Shown here: piece by piece, positions 14,524-23,186 of the stretch | Layout of the letters: each line of letters begins with the position of its first letter | How positions within the stretch are numbered: the stretch's first letter is position 1 | Source of the DNA: Bacillota bacterium | GTDB lineage: Bacteria; Bacillota_I; Bacilli_A; Acholeplasmatales; Acholeplasmataceae | DNA: 27,375 nt | Assembly: GCA_027620815.1 (NCBI GenBank) | Contig: JAQCDH010000005.1 | Coordinates: 1 to 27,375, forward strand | Direction of reading: 5' to 3' | The notes under the pieces: model-generated | Database searches by the model: none | What the model was told of the DNA's origin: nothing | What the model saw: the letters and a program-made list of their open reading frames with translations, nothing else | Translations under genes and position numbers: made by a program

Positions 14524-15290
14524 CAACACTTGTTACGTTAGGACCTCAAGGTTCATTTTCCGATTTATGCGCAAAAACACATTTTAAAGACTCACACCGC
14601 ATCCAGTATGAAAAAAGCATTAACAATATTTTTGACCATCTTTCTAAAACGGTTGACCTTTTAATTCCAATAGAGAATTCAACCGATGGTTATGTTTATC
14701 AAACCCTTGATGGCCTCATTTCAAAACAAGGATACATTGTCAAAACGTTTAACATTCCGATTCATTTTTCATGTGTTGGCAATCTTCAAACTGCTAAAAA
14801 AATTTATGTACAATTTGTCACACAGCAACAATGTCAACTCTTCTTAAAAAATCATGCGCATTTTGACGTTATCACAACCTCATCTAATTCCGAATCCATG
14901 ACATATGTTAATGAAGATGCAGTTGCGATTGTCCCGATGCACATGGTAGAAAAGACATTACCTCATATCGATCATATTGAAGATTATGCGTATAACGAGA
15001 CACGTTTTGCTTGGATTCAAATGAATCAAGGAAACCTTGCTTATGACAAAGCATCTTTAATTATTACGCCTCATGTTGATCGTCCTGGCTTACTTTATGA
15101 TATTTTAGGGCAATTTCAAAAATACCATATCAACTTAAGTGCGATTTTATCTAGACCTAATAAAAAGATTGAAAAAAAGTATCACTTTTATATTGAAATT
15201 GATTTAAGTTCATCTTCAAAAGACGCACTTGAACATATCTTGATTCATATGACATCGATGTTTGATGTACGTTTTTTAGGACATTATTAA
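14520..15290 (+). CDS. pheA: Prephenate dehydratase (phenylalanine biosynthesis)
   Basis: Converts prephenate to phenylpyruvate, the penultimate step of phenylalanine synthesis. The 256-residue monofunctional protein starts with TLGPQGSFSD, has PIENSTDGYV (50-59) and the catalytic TRF motif (T161-R162-F163). A C-terminal ACT domain (about 178-256) follows, with DRPGLLYDIL and LSRP, close to the phenylalanine-binding GALV/ESRP elements, which suggests feedback inhibition. It has no chorismate mutase domain. The ATG overlaps the preceding TGA (ATGA), with no good ribosome binding site, so translation is probably coupled. An amino-acid enzyme at the end of an acyltransferase operon is an unexpected partnership; no other aromatic pathway gene is nearby. 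Confidence 0.9.
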   Translation: MTTLVTLGPQGSFSDLCAKTHFKDSHRIQYEKSINNIFDHLSKTVDLLIPIENSTDGYVYQTLDGLISKQGYIVKTFNIPIHFSCVGNLQTAKKIYVQFVTQQQCQLFLKNHAHFDVITTSSNSESMTYVNEDAVAIVPMHMVEKTLPHIDHIEDYAYNETRFAWIQMNQGNLAYDKASLIITPHVDRPGLLYDILGQFQKYHINLSAILSRPNKKIEKKYHFYIEIDLSSSSKDALEHILIHMTSMFDVRFLGHY

Positions 15291-15326
15291 AAAACACCCA
15301 CTTCGTGATTGAAGCGGGTGTTTTTT
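15289..15326. terminator. Bidirectional terminator between pheA and the ald operon
   Basis: Stem of AAAAAACACCC (15289-15299) with GGGTGTTTTTT (15316-15326), extended inward by CTTC/GAAG after an A/C mismatch; six-base loop. T-runs on both sides, between convergent genes. Confidence 0.85.
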
Positions 15327-15331
15327 GTACG

Positions 15332-15532
15332 TTAACTTTGATTATTTTTTTCTTGTTTTAAAAATAAGAATTGAAGCAAAGATGATGACATATAACAAAA
15401 TCCCAAAGAAAGTAATGAAATTAAAAAGGGTTTCGTTTTCTGTGCCATAAGTAAAACTAGGAATGAAGAGTAAAACAAATAGTGAAACATGATTTTAATC
15501 CCGATGCGTCCTACCGCAGAAAGTAGACCCAT
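15332..15532 (-). pseudogene. Small membrane protein gene with an apparent one-base frameshift
   Basis: ATG 15532 has an ideal AGGAG six bases upstream and follows the ald stop by 13 bases, so a gene clearly starts here. The open frame continues to 15332 (66 residues) but becomes unconvincing after MGLLSAVGRIGIKIM. In the -1 frame from that point the sequence reads VSLFVLLFIPSFTYGTEN, then a clean hydrophobic helix FGILLYVIIFASILIF and a basic KTRKK end, with stop at 15342-15344. Joining the two gives a 63-residue protein with two membrane segments; one lost G (ATGGTTTCA to ATGTTTCA near 15490) would explain it. Either the gene is broken, the base was missed in sequencing, or the 66-residue frame is real. 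Function unknown. Confidence 0.5.
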
Positions 15533-15545
15533 GAATACTCCTAAT

Positions 15546-16655
15546 TTATTTTAGTGTATGAAATGGTTGATAGGGTAAATCAAATGCTTCAGCAACTGCT
15601 TGATAAGTGATACGCCCTTGATGGGTATTAATCCCTTTATAAATTGGCATATAGTTAGACGCTTCTATAATGCCTTCATTCGCAATTTTAAGTCCGTATT
15701 TTAACGTTGCATGATTGAGCGCATCGGTAGAGGTTTGGGGAACAGCACCTGGCATGTTTGCAACACAATAATGAATGATATCATCGACAACATAAATCGG
15801 ATCATTATGATACGTTACTTTTGAGACTTCAGTTGAACCACCTTGGTCAATAGCAACATCAACGATCACCGTGCCTTTTTTCATATTGGCATAATAACTT
15901 CGACGAATGAGTTTTGGTGCTTTCGCACCTTTTACTAAAACCGCACCAATCACGATATCTGCTTGTTCTAATGCATCTTTGATGTGAAGTTCATTAGAAT
16001 ACAAGGTTTGAACTTGATTACGGTATAATTGATCAATTTTTTCTAATTTTCTAATATCAACATCAATGGCAGTGACTTTTGCACCTAATCCAACAAGCAT
16101 TTGAATGGCGTTCATTCCAACCGTTCCACATCCAATCACAACAGCTTGCGCTTGATTGGTTCCAGGAACACCAGAAATTAACATCCCTTTTCCACCTTGT
16201 GGTTTTTCTAAGTATTTTGCTCCTTGAATCGCTGACAATCTTCCTGCAACTGCACTCATTGGTTCTAAACATGTTAATAAGCCATCAGCTTCTTCAATGG
16301 TTTCATAGGCAATCGATGTGACGCCATGCTCTAATAATGCTTTTGTAAGTGCCTCATCAGCTGCTAAATGTAGGAATGTATAAAGTAAAAGTCCTTTTTT
16401 AAATAAAGGGTATTCTTCTTTTAACGGTTCTTTGACTTTTACAATCATGTCAGCGTCTTTCCAAACATCTTTAGCATGATCAATAATTAAAGCACCTGAA
16501 ATACTGTAAGCTTCATTAGAAAAACCAGACTCAAGTCCTGCATCTTTTTCTACTAATACACGATGTCCAGCTTTTACATATTGTAAGACAGAAGCTGGTG
16601 TTAAACCGACACGGTATTCATGGGTTTTTATTTCTTTAACAGTACCGATGATCAT
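15546..16655 (-). CDS. ald: Alanine dehydrogenase
   Basis: NAD-dependent oxidative deamination of L-alanine to pyruvate and ammonia, or the reverse. The protein has 369 residues, the family's normal length. Substrate-binding R15 (EYRVGLTP), catalytic K75 (VKVKEP) and H96 (FLHLAA) are at the positions known from characterised alanine dehydrogenases. The NAD-binding loop is VIGCGTVG, and the second catalytic aspartate is in VDVAIDQGG. It overlaps the Nudix gene by four bases and is followed by the small membrane gene. Used with glycogen and sugar metabolism it could recycle NADH or release nitrogen from alanine, but the window does not show which direction is used. Confidence 0.96.
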   Translation of the reverse strand: MIIGTVKEIKTHEYRVGLTPASVLQYVKAGHRVLVEKDAGLESGFSNEAYSISGALIIDHAKDVWKDADMIVKVKEPLKEEYPLFKKGLLLYTFLHLAADEALTKALLEHGVTSIAYETIEEADGLLTCLEPMSAVAGRLSAIQGAKYLEKPQGGKGMLISGVPGTNQAQAVVIGCGTVGMNAIQMLVGLGAKVTAIDVDIRKLEKIDQLYRNQVQTLYSNELHIKDALEQADIVIGAVLVKGAKAPKLIRRSYYANMKKGTVIVDVAIDQGGSTEVSKVTYHNDPIYVVDDIIHYCVANMPGAVPQTSTDALNHATLKYGLKIANEGIIEASNYMPIYKGINTHQGRITYQAVAEAFDLPYQPFHTLK

Positions 16656-17059
16656 ATAATCTCCTTGATGAGTTGATGGTAATAGGTAAGTATTTCTTGA
16701 TCTCTTTGATAAGTAAGTTTTTTGATAGCTTCTTCATACGTTAAAAATAATGCGTCATATAATTCTTCTTTTTGAAACGTTAGATTGATTGCTTGAGTCT
16801 CGGATAACATATAAATGACTTTTTTATTTATAGTATTGTTGATTTGATAGTGATTTTCCATTGGATATCCAAGAATATCAATAACAATCCCAACTTCTTC
16901 TAAACACTCTCTTTTGATCGTTTCTTCAATCGATTCATCAGGTTCTATATGGCCTTTTGGAAACCCAAAATGATTGCCATTAATTTGATGAATAATGACA
17001 TATTCAATCTCGTGGTTATGTTTACGATAAATCACTGAACCTGCGGATATTTCTTGCAT
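16652..17059 (-). CDS. Nudix hydrolase (MutT/Ap4A hydrolase-like)
   Basis: Small phosphoanhydride hydrolase of 135 residues. A complete Nudix box GHIEPDESIEETIKRECLEEVGI (residues 36-58) fits GX5EX7REUXEEXGU exactly, preceded by FGFPKGH as in diadenosine tetraphosphate hydrolases. The exact substrate is not predictable. The frame runs to 17077, but that codon lies inside the TATAAT promoter box. ATG 17059 has TGAGG upstream and is chosen. First gene of an operon with ald (ATGA overlap). Confidence 0.88.
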   Translation of the reverse strand: MQEISAGSVIYRKHNHEIEYVIIHQINGNHFGFPKGHIEPDESIEETIKRECLEEVGIVIDILGYPMENHYQINNTINKKVIYMLSETQAINLTFQKEELYDALFLTYEEAIKKLTYQRDQEILTYYHQLIKEII

Positions 17060-17075
17060 ATCAAACCTCACACAC

Positions 17076-17084
17076 ATTATAACA
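17076..17084 (-). promoter_or_regulatory. Extended -10 promoter of the Nudix-ald operon
   Basis: Minus strand TGTTATAAT: perfect TATAAT with upstream TG. It is divergent from the glgA promoter. Predicted start near 17069, about ten bases before ATG 17059. Confidence 0.7.
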
Positions 17085-17117
17085 TACGCATATTAAAAAA
17101 TAATGAAGAAAATGACA

Positions 17118-17147
17118 TTGAATAACGACTCTTAAACATGATATAAT
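17118..17147 (+). promoter_or_regulatory. Promoter of the glgA-glgC operon
   Basis: TTGAAT (17118-17123), 18-base spacer, TATAAT (17142-17147) preceded by TGA, giving both a -35 and an extended -10. Transcription should start near 17154, leaving a leader of about 17 bases with GAGG. I saw no cre-like site here. Confidence 0.75.
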
Positions 17148-17170
17148 AAAATAAAAGCGAGGCCAATTTC

Positions 17171-18592
17171 ATGCATGTATTATTTTGTAGCAGTGAAGTC
17201 TTTCCATTCTCTAAAACAGGTGGTTTAGCGGACATGGCTGCTTTTTTACCAAAAGCCGTTAAAGAAAAAGGATTCACAAGTGATATTGTTTCTCCTTATT
17301 ACCAAAGTTTAACGTCAAAACATGATGAAATGGATTATCTTGGAACGAAAACCATTGTGATGGCTGGTATAGAAAAAATTGTTCATTATTTTAGTTTAAT
17401 TCAAGATGGACAACGCTTTATTTTTATTCAAAATCAAGAATATTTTGAGCGTCATCATTTTTATGGGTATGTTGATGATGCAACACGGTTTACATTATTT
17501 TCTTTTGCAATCCTTGAACTGATTTCATTACTTGAAGTGAAACCTTCTCTTCTTCACTTAAATGATTGGCAAACAGCAATGATTCCTTATTTACTAGATG
17601 AACATTATCGTCAATTAAATACGACCTATCAAAACTTGCATACATTACTCACCATTCATAATTTAGAGTTTCAAGGTAATTTTGATCAAAATGAAGCACG
17701 CTTATTTAATCATACTTTTGATGAGACCTATATTCATTTTGGACGTGTCAACTTTTTAAAAGCTGGGATTGCACGTGCAACTAAAATTAACACGGTATCA
17801 CCTTCTTTTAGAAATGAAGTGTTGCTTCAAGATAAAGGCTTTTCTCTAGACGGGATGCTTAGATACCGTGAAGCAGATTTTTCTGGCATTTTAAATGGCA
17901 TTGATGAAGCTGTTTTTAATCCTGAAATTGATCCTTATTTGTCTAAAACTTATGACGTCAAAACCCATATTTCAGGGAAAAAAGCAAATAAAAAAGCACT
18001 GTTTAAACAATTTGATTTTGGCGAAGATAAACAATTATTTACTTATATAGGAAGATTATCATCTCAAAAGGGGATTCATATCTTCCAACAGACACTTGAT
18101 GACTTTTTAGCCCATGCTGATATTAAACTCTTTTTAATGGGTTCAGGTAACTCCTATTATGAAGACTACTTCCATTATTTATTACATAAATATCCTGATA
18201 AGGTAAGAATCTATGTTGGATTTAATGAACAAGTCGCGCATCTAGCGTATGCAGCATCCGATTTCTTTATGATGCCTTCTGTGTATGAGCCATGTGGTCT
18301 TGGTCAAATGATTGCGATGCGTTACGGGGCTTTACCTATTGTTCATGAAACTGGGGGCTTAAAAGATACCGTCACACCATATAATAAATATACGTTAGAA
18401 GGATCAGGATTTACATTTGCCAATTATGATGCAATAGTTTTCAAAGATTTATTATTTGATGTATCCAATTTATACATCACTGATCAAGCAATTATTAATA
18501 ACTTAAAAACACAAGCCATGAAAAAATCATTTCATCTAGATACGATGGCCAATCATTACGCCGCTTTATATAAAAAAATGTTGGAGGCTTAA
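17171..18592 (+). CDS. glgA: Glycogen synthase (ADP-glucose)
   Basis: GT5-family enzyme that adds glucose from ADP-glucose to alpha-1,4-glucan. The 473-residue protein is of standard length. The ADP-glucose loop is KTGGLAD (K15 onward). The HLNDWQTA and THNLEFQG-like blocks (TIHNLEFQGNF) follow in the N-terminal lobe. The C-terminal lobe has FTYIGRLSSQKG and MPSVYEPCGLGQMIAM, holding the conserved E-x7-type active-site acids. ATG 17171 is preceded by GAGG. The ADP-glucose-producing glgC gene follows after three bases, so the pair forms a glycogen operon. No branching enzyme or phosphorylase gene is present in the window. Confidence 0.96.
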   Translation: MHVLFCSSEVFPFSKTGGLADMAAFLPKAVKEKGFTSDIVSPYYQSLTSKHDEMDYLGTKTIVMAGIEKIVHYFSLIQDGQRFIFIQNQEYFERHHFYGYVDDATRFTLFSFAILELISLLEVKPSLLHLNDWQTAMIPYLLDEHYRQLNTTYQNLHTLLTIHNLEFQGNFDQNEARLFNHTFDETYIHFGRVNFLKAGIARATKINTVSPSFRNEVLLQDKGFSLDGMLRYREADFSGILNGIDEAVFNPEIDPYLSKTYDVKTHISGKKANKKALFKQFDFGEDKQLFTYIGRLSSQKGIHIFQQTLDDFLAHADIKLFLMGSGNSYYEDYFHYLLHKYPDKVRIYVGFNEQVAHLAYAASDFFMMPSVYEPCGLGQMIAMRYGALPIVHETGGLKDTVTPYNKYTLEGSGFTFANYDAIVFKDLLFDVSNLYITDQAIINNLKTQAMKKSFHLDTMANHYAALYKKMLEA

Positions 18593-18595
18593 AAG

Positions 18596-19819
18596 ATGAA
18601 TATACTTGCGCTTATCTTAGCTGGAGGAAAAGGTTCAAGACTTGATTTATTATCTAACAAACGGTCAAAACCAGCCATGCCATTTGGTGGGAAATTTAGA
18701 ATTATTGATTTTACGTTATCCAATTGCAGTCAATCTAATATTTATGATATTGGTATATTAACCCAGTATTTACCTTTATCTTTAAACTCTCATATCGGAA
18801 GTGGTAAGGCATGGGATTTAGATAGAAGAGACTCTTCTATTACATTATTACAACCTCATAATTATTGGTATTTAGGGACTGCGGATGCAGTAAGAAAAAA
18901 CATTTCTTTTATTGATCAACGTAATCCTAATTTGGTTTTAATTTTATCTGGGGACCATATTTATAAAATGGATTACCGTAAAATGGTCGATCAACATCTT
19001 AAAACGGGAGCTAAACTGACCATCGCAACAAAAGTTGTTCCTTTTGAAGATGTGTCACGTTTTGGCATTATGGAAGTCAATGAGGATTATGAAATTACTA
19101 CTTTTAAAGAAAAACCTAAAACATCAACGTCTAATTTAGCAAGTATGGGTATTTATTTATTTGATGTTGAATTATTAAAACAAGTATTGATTGAATTGCC
19201 TCAAGATGATTTAGATTTTGGTCATCATATTATTCCGCATATTATTGATAAAACATCAAAAGCGGTATATGCATATAAGTTTGAAGATTACTGGCAAGAT
19301 GTTGGAACTTATGATTCATATTTAGAGACCAATTTAGCGTTAAATGAAAATACCATCGATTTAGATTTATATGATCCATCATGGAAAGTCTATACAAAAT
19401 CTGAAGATTTACCACCCGTTAAAGTCGGTGCGGATGCTTCCATTAAAAATAGTTTAATTTCTAATGGTTGCATTATTGAAGGTACCGTGATTAATTCCGT
19501 ACTATCACCTGGTGTTCGCGTTGGTAAACATACCATCATTGAAGATAGTGTCATCTTAAATCATGTCATCGTTAGTGATTATGTCACCATTAAAAAAGCG
19601 ATTATTGATAAAAAAGTTGTGATAGGTCGCCATACTTCCATTGGTCATGGAGATGATACACCCAATATTGAAAAACCAGATTTATTAGACTCAGGTATTA
19701 CCGTCATTGAAAAAGGTGCCATCATTCCTAGTGATACGAATATCGGTAAAAACTGTCGAATCTTTAATTCAGCAATGTTTACTCAAAAAGAAATACCTAG
19801 TGGTTCAACTTTAAAATAA
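18596..19819 (+). CDS. glgC: Glucose-1-phosphate adenylyltransferase (ADP-glucose pyrophosphorylase)
   Basis: Makes ADP-glucose from ATP and glucose-1-phosphate, the committed step of glycogen synthesis. The protein has 407 residues. The N-terminal nucleotidyltransferase domain shows LILAGGKGSRLDLLS, RSKPAMPFGGKFRIIDF and GTADAVRKN, with the catalytic aspartate in LSGDHIYKMDY. The C-terminal part (from about residue 280) is a left-handed beta-helix with repeating isoleucine/valine hexads, as in this family. The conserved catalytic motifs argue for GlgC rather than the regulatory GlgD. It begins three bases after glgA and ends at a strong terminator. Confidence 0.94.
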   Translation: MNILALILAGGKGSRLDLLSNKRSKPAMPFGGKFRIIDFTLSNCSQSNIYDIGILTQYLPLSLNSHIGSGKAWDLDRRDSSITLLQPHNYWYLGTADAVRKNISFIDQRNPNLVLILSGDHIYKMDYRKMVDQHLKTGAKLTIATKVVPFEDVSRFGIMEVNEDYEITTFKEKPKTSTSNLASMGIYLFDVELLKQVLIELPQDDLDFGHHIIPHIIDKTSKAVYAYKFEDYWQDVGTYDSYLETNLALNENTIDLDLYDPSWKVYTKSEDLPPVKVGADASIKNSLISNGCIIEGTVINSVLSPGVRVGKHTIIEDSVILNHVIVSDYVTIKKAIIDKKVVIGRHTSIGHGDDTPNIEKPDLLDSGITVIEKGAIIPSDTNIGKNCRIFNSAMFTQKEIPSGSTLK

Positions 19820-19852
19820 AATACCTCGGCTTATGCCAAGGTATTTTATTTT
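19813..19852. terminator. Bidirectional terminator between glgC and recD2
   Basis: An 18-base stem with one C/A mismatch, AAAATAAAATACCTCGGC (19813-19830) against GCCAAGGTATTTTATTTT (19835-19852), with a four-base loop. It lies between convergent genes and overlaps the glgC stop codon. Confidence 0.85.
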
Positions 19853-19873
19853 AGATGAATGACTCTCTATTTA

Positions 19874-22066
19874 TCACATAAAATCATAAGGAGAGAGTTC
19901 CCTCTCTTCTTCTTTGTGTTCTTGATTGAGCAAAAACTGTAATAACGTTTGTCTTTTTTCTGATTGATGATTAGAAGCATAAATAAGTAGTGACATCTCA
20001 CCTAATAATAATAAATGAGATTTTGCGCGTGTCATCGCAGTATAAATCAGTTCTTTTTTTAACATATGCATGTAACTTTTAACAAGCGGCATCATCACAA
20101 TATCATATTCTGAACCTTGAGCTTTATGAACACTCATCGCATACGCTAAATTCAGTTGATCCATATCATCTTTACTGTAAATGATTTCTAAATCATCATA
20201 TGAAACAGTCATTGTGTATTGACCTTCATTATTTTTAATGACTTTTTTAACAATACCAACATCACCATTCATGATGCCTTGTTTAGGATCATTCACAAGT
20301 TGAATGACTTTATCTCCTTGATAATAGGTTTTATCACCAAACGTCATCCCTAAAGATTGTTTCTGATTAAAATGATCTTGAAGGACTTGATTCATATGAT
20401 CAATACCTAATTCACTTTTATAAACAGGAATTAAAACTTGAATGTCTCGATATAAATCATAGCCTTGATCAAGTGCGCCTTGTATTTGTTTAATCAAAAC
20501 AGATGCAATTTGATTGGCATAACATTGATACATGAATACATCATCTTCAGTTTTTAAATCATCTTCTTCTAAATGATTGGTATTGACTTTTTGAGAAAGC
20601 TTCACAATTTGAGAAGATTCTGCTTGCCTGTGTATTTGCGTTAAATACGTTACTGCAACCATCTTTGAAGTGATCAGATCTTCTAAAAATTGACCTGGTC
20701 CAACCGATGGTAATTGATCAACATCCCCGACAATCACAACTTGACAGTCATCATGAATGGCATCCATCAACCGGTGTCCTAAAAAGATATCAATCATCGA
20801 TACTTCATCAATAATAATTAAATCATAAGGCATTGGTAATAATTTAGAGTATTCAAAACTACCATCATACCCATATCCTAATGATGCATGAATGGTTTTT
20901 GCAGGGAGCTCTAAAATATCTTTCATACGTTTTGCTGCACGTCCTGTTGGTGCCATCAGTGCAATTTTAGTGGCAACCTCATGATCCGTTTTTTTAAGTT
21001 CATGAAGGTGTAAATAAGACGAGACAATCCCATCGATAATCGTTGTTTTACCAGTTCCTGGTCCACCTGTAATAATGGAGATAGGTGAGACGAGTGCAGT
21101 AGCGATCGCTTCTCTTTGAACACTTGTATAGGTAATATGTTTTGTTTTTTCAACAAGCTCAATCACATCAGAAACGTGATCCTCTAGCATGGGACGACGA
21201 CTTAACGTTTTTACTTTTTCAGCAATATACAGCTCACTAAAATAGGCTTGACTTAAACAATACATCTCATCAACTTGTTTAAGTTTACCTCGATTAGTAA
21301 GACGCTCTAAATACGTTTGAATCTCAACATGTACACGTAGTGAGGAATTTAAATGCATGTCAATTTGTTCAATCGTTAAATACGTATCCCCTTTTTGATA
21401 CCCGCGACTTTCAAAGGTATAAATAATTGCTGCTTCTATGCGTTTAGGATCATCATCTTCAAAGCCAATGATTTTAGCGATTAAATCCGCTTTTAAAAAT
21501 CCTACTTGATCAATATCTTCAATCATTTGATAAGGATTATCTTCTATTTTTTCTACCGTTTGAAGTCCGTATTCGCTAATGAGTTTCATCGCCATTTTTG
21601 AAGTGAATCCATAGTGATAAAGTTTCACTAAAATCATTTCATGATGACGCTCTTTAATCAGTTCTTGTTGAAGTTTTTTCATTCTAACTGCAGATAATCC
21701 AACGGGTTTTAAAACAGCAGGATTTTTGATGATAAGTTCTATGGCATCAATCCCTAATAATTCAACGATTCTTTCAGCAGTTTTAGGTCCAATACCTGTA
21801 AATAAATGGGATGATAAATAACTGACGACACCATCCTCATGCTGTATTTCATGTTTTTGGTATGAAGTCACTTTGAATTGTTTTCCATATTTTTGATGTG
21901 TTGTATAATCGCCAAAAAAGGTGTATGTTACACCTTCTGTTAGTTTTTGAAAATAGCCAGTAATGGTTTCGACAAGATCATCTTCCGTTAAAATTTTAAC
22001 AATTGAATAATCATTATCTTCATTACGATAAACAATACTTTTTAATGTCCCTTTAATTTCAGGCAT
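19874..22066 (-). CDS. recD2: RecD2-type ATP-dependent DNA helicase
   Basis: Superfamily 1B 5'-3' DNA helicase of the RecD2/YrrC type, involved in DNA repair and replication-fork maintenance without RecBC. The 730-residue protein has the RecD2-specific N-terminal region (PEIKGTLKSIVYRNEDNDYSI) and a GIGPKTAERIVELLG helix-hairpin-helix near residue 91. Walker A is GGPGTGKT (334-341), IIDEVSMID provides Walker B, and VGDVDQLPSVGPGQ and VHKAQGSEYD are late helicase motifs. The frame extends to a GTG at 22114, but ATG 22066 gives the usual family N terminus and overlaps the mnmA stop by eight bases. The nearest AAGGA is 13 bases away, so initiation probably depends on coupling with mnmA. Confidence 0.94.
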   Translation of the reverse strand: MPEIKGTLKSIVYRNEDNDYSIVKILTEDDLVETITGYFQKLTEGVTYTFFGDYTTHQKYGKQFKVTSYQKHEIQHEDGVVSYLSSHLFTGIGPKTAERIVELLGIDAIELIIKNPAVLKPVGLSAVRMKKLQQELIKERHHEMILVKLYHYGFTSKMAMKLISEYGLQTVEKIEDNPYQMIEDIDQVGFLKADLIAKIIGFEDDDPKRIEAAIIYTFESRGYQKGDTYLTIEQIDMHLNSSLRVHVEIQTYLERLTNRGKLKQVDEMYCLSQAYFSELYIAEKVKTLSRRPMLEDHVSDVIELVEKTKHITYTSVQREAIATALVSPISIITGGPGTGKTTIIDGIVSSYLHLHELKKTDHEVATKIALMAPTGRAAKRMKDILELPAKTIHASLGYGYDGSFEYSKLLPMPYDLIIIDEVSMIDIFLGHRLMDAIHDDCQVVIVGDVDQLPSVGPGQFLEDLITSKMVAVTYLTQIHRQAESSQIVKLSQKVNTNHLEEDDLKTEDDVFMYQCYANQIASVLIKQIQGALDQGYDLYRDIQVLIPVYKSELGIDHMNQVLQDHFNQKQSLGMTFGDKTYYQGDKVIQLVNDPKQGIMNGDVGIVKKVIKNNEGQYTMTVSYDDLEIIYSKDDMDQLNLAYAMSVHKAQGSEYDIVMMPLVKSYMHMLKKELIYTAMTRAKSHLLLLGEMSLLIYASNHQSEKRQTLLQFLLNQEHKEEERELSPYDFM

Positions 22067-23186
22067 ATGGACAAAGGATTCCTTTTTTATAGACAGACTT
22101 AATGAAGCCACCACCTAAGCATAATTCACCTTGATAAATCGCACATAATTGACCAGGTGTGACTGCTTTAATCCCTTGAAGATAGGTGACGCGATATACA
22201 TGATCTTCTATTTTTTCAAGGTAAATGTCATGATCTTCTTGACGGTATCTAAATTTAGCAGTATAGTTGCCATCCTTGACATCTCCACGTAAGATCACAT
22301 CTTCGATCACGGCTTCATCACTATATAAAGCTTCGTGATTCCCATCTGGTTCAACATATAATGTGACATCTGATAATGATTTCCCTACAACAAACCATGG
22401 TCCAACTATATCTTTAATGCCACCTATATTTAAACCTTTACGTTGCCCAATCGTATAATGCATGAGTCCAGTATGTTCACCAATGATCTCACCATTGAGT
22501 CTTTTCATTGGACCTTTTTTAGCGGGTAAATAATTATTTAAAAAGTCATTAAAATGACGCTCTCCAATAAAACAAATGCCTGTAGAATCTTTTTTCTCAG
22601 CGACGTTCAGTTTTAAATCTAAAGCAATTTTTCTCACTTCTTTTTTATCTAAATGACCAATTGGAAACAATGCTTTTTCAAGTTGATTTGAGGTGAGTTG
22701 CGCTAAAAAATACGTTTGATCTTTATTTTGATCAAACCCTCTTTTTAAATGATTCACCCCGTTGATCACAACTTTTTGAGCATAGTGACCCATGGCAATA
22801 TAATCAGCACCTAAAGTGATGGCGTGATCTAAAAAGGCTTTAAATTTAATTTCGTTGTTACATAAAATATCAGGATTAGGTGTCCTATTTTTTTCGTATT
22901 CAGATAAAAAGTGTGAAAATACACGATCCCAATACTCATTGATAAAATCTACACGATCAATCGGAATATCTAATATTCTAGCAACTTCGACAGCATCTTG
23001 TTAGTCTTGTTCTTGCTCACAAATATCTTTATCTTTATAAGGATTTCCTAAGACATCATGATTGGTTGCATTATCCCAGTTTTGCATGAAGATGGCATGA
23101 ACATCATATCCATCTTTTTTAAGTAAATAAGCTGCAACAGCACTATCAACACCACCAGATAAACCAATAATGACTTTTTTACTCAT
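22059..23186 (-). pseudogene. mnmA: mnmA (tRNA 2-thiouridylase), interrupted by one in-frame stop
   Basis: MnmA puts the sulphur on U34 of Glu, Gln and Lys tRNAs. Codons 1-61 run from ATG 23186 with the PP-loop SGGVDS (10-15) and end CEQEQD. Codon 62 is TAA (23003-23001). The same frame then continues without further breaks to TGA 22061-22059: QDAVEVARILDIP, the first catalytic cysteine C109 in RTPNPDILCNN, GADYIAMGHYA, the second cysteine C205 in STGICFIGE and the GELCLGGGFI end. Total length is about 375 codons, normal for the family, where a tyrosine often stands at the position of the stop, so a single base change explains it. It overlaps nadE by four bases and recD2 by eight. A sequence error or true inactivation are both possible. 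Confidence 0.85.

Noticed and set aside
23001..23003. TAA reassigned or programmed readthrough in mnmA
   Set aside because: TAA ends most other genes here with clear terminators after them, so reassignment is excluded. Readthrough has no visible signal, leaving mutation or sequence error.
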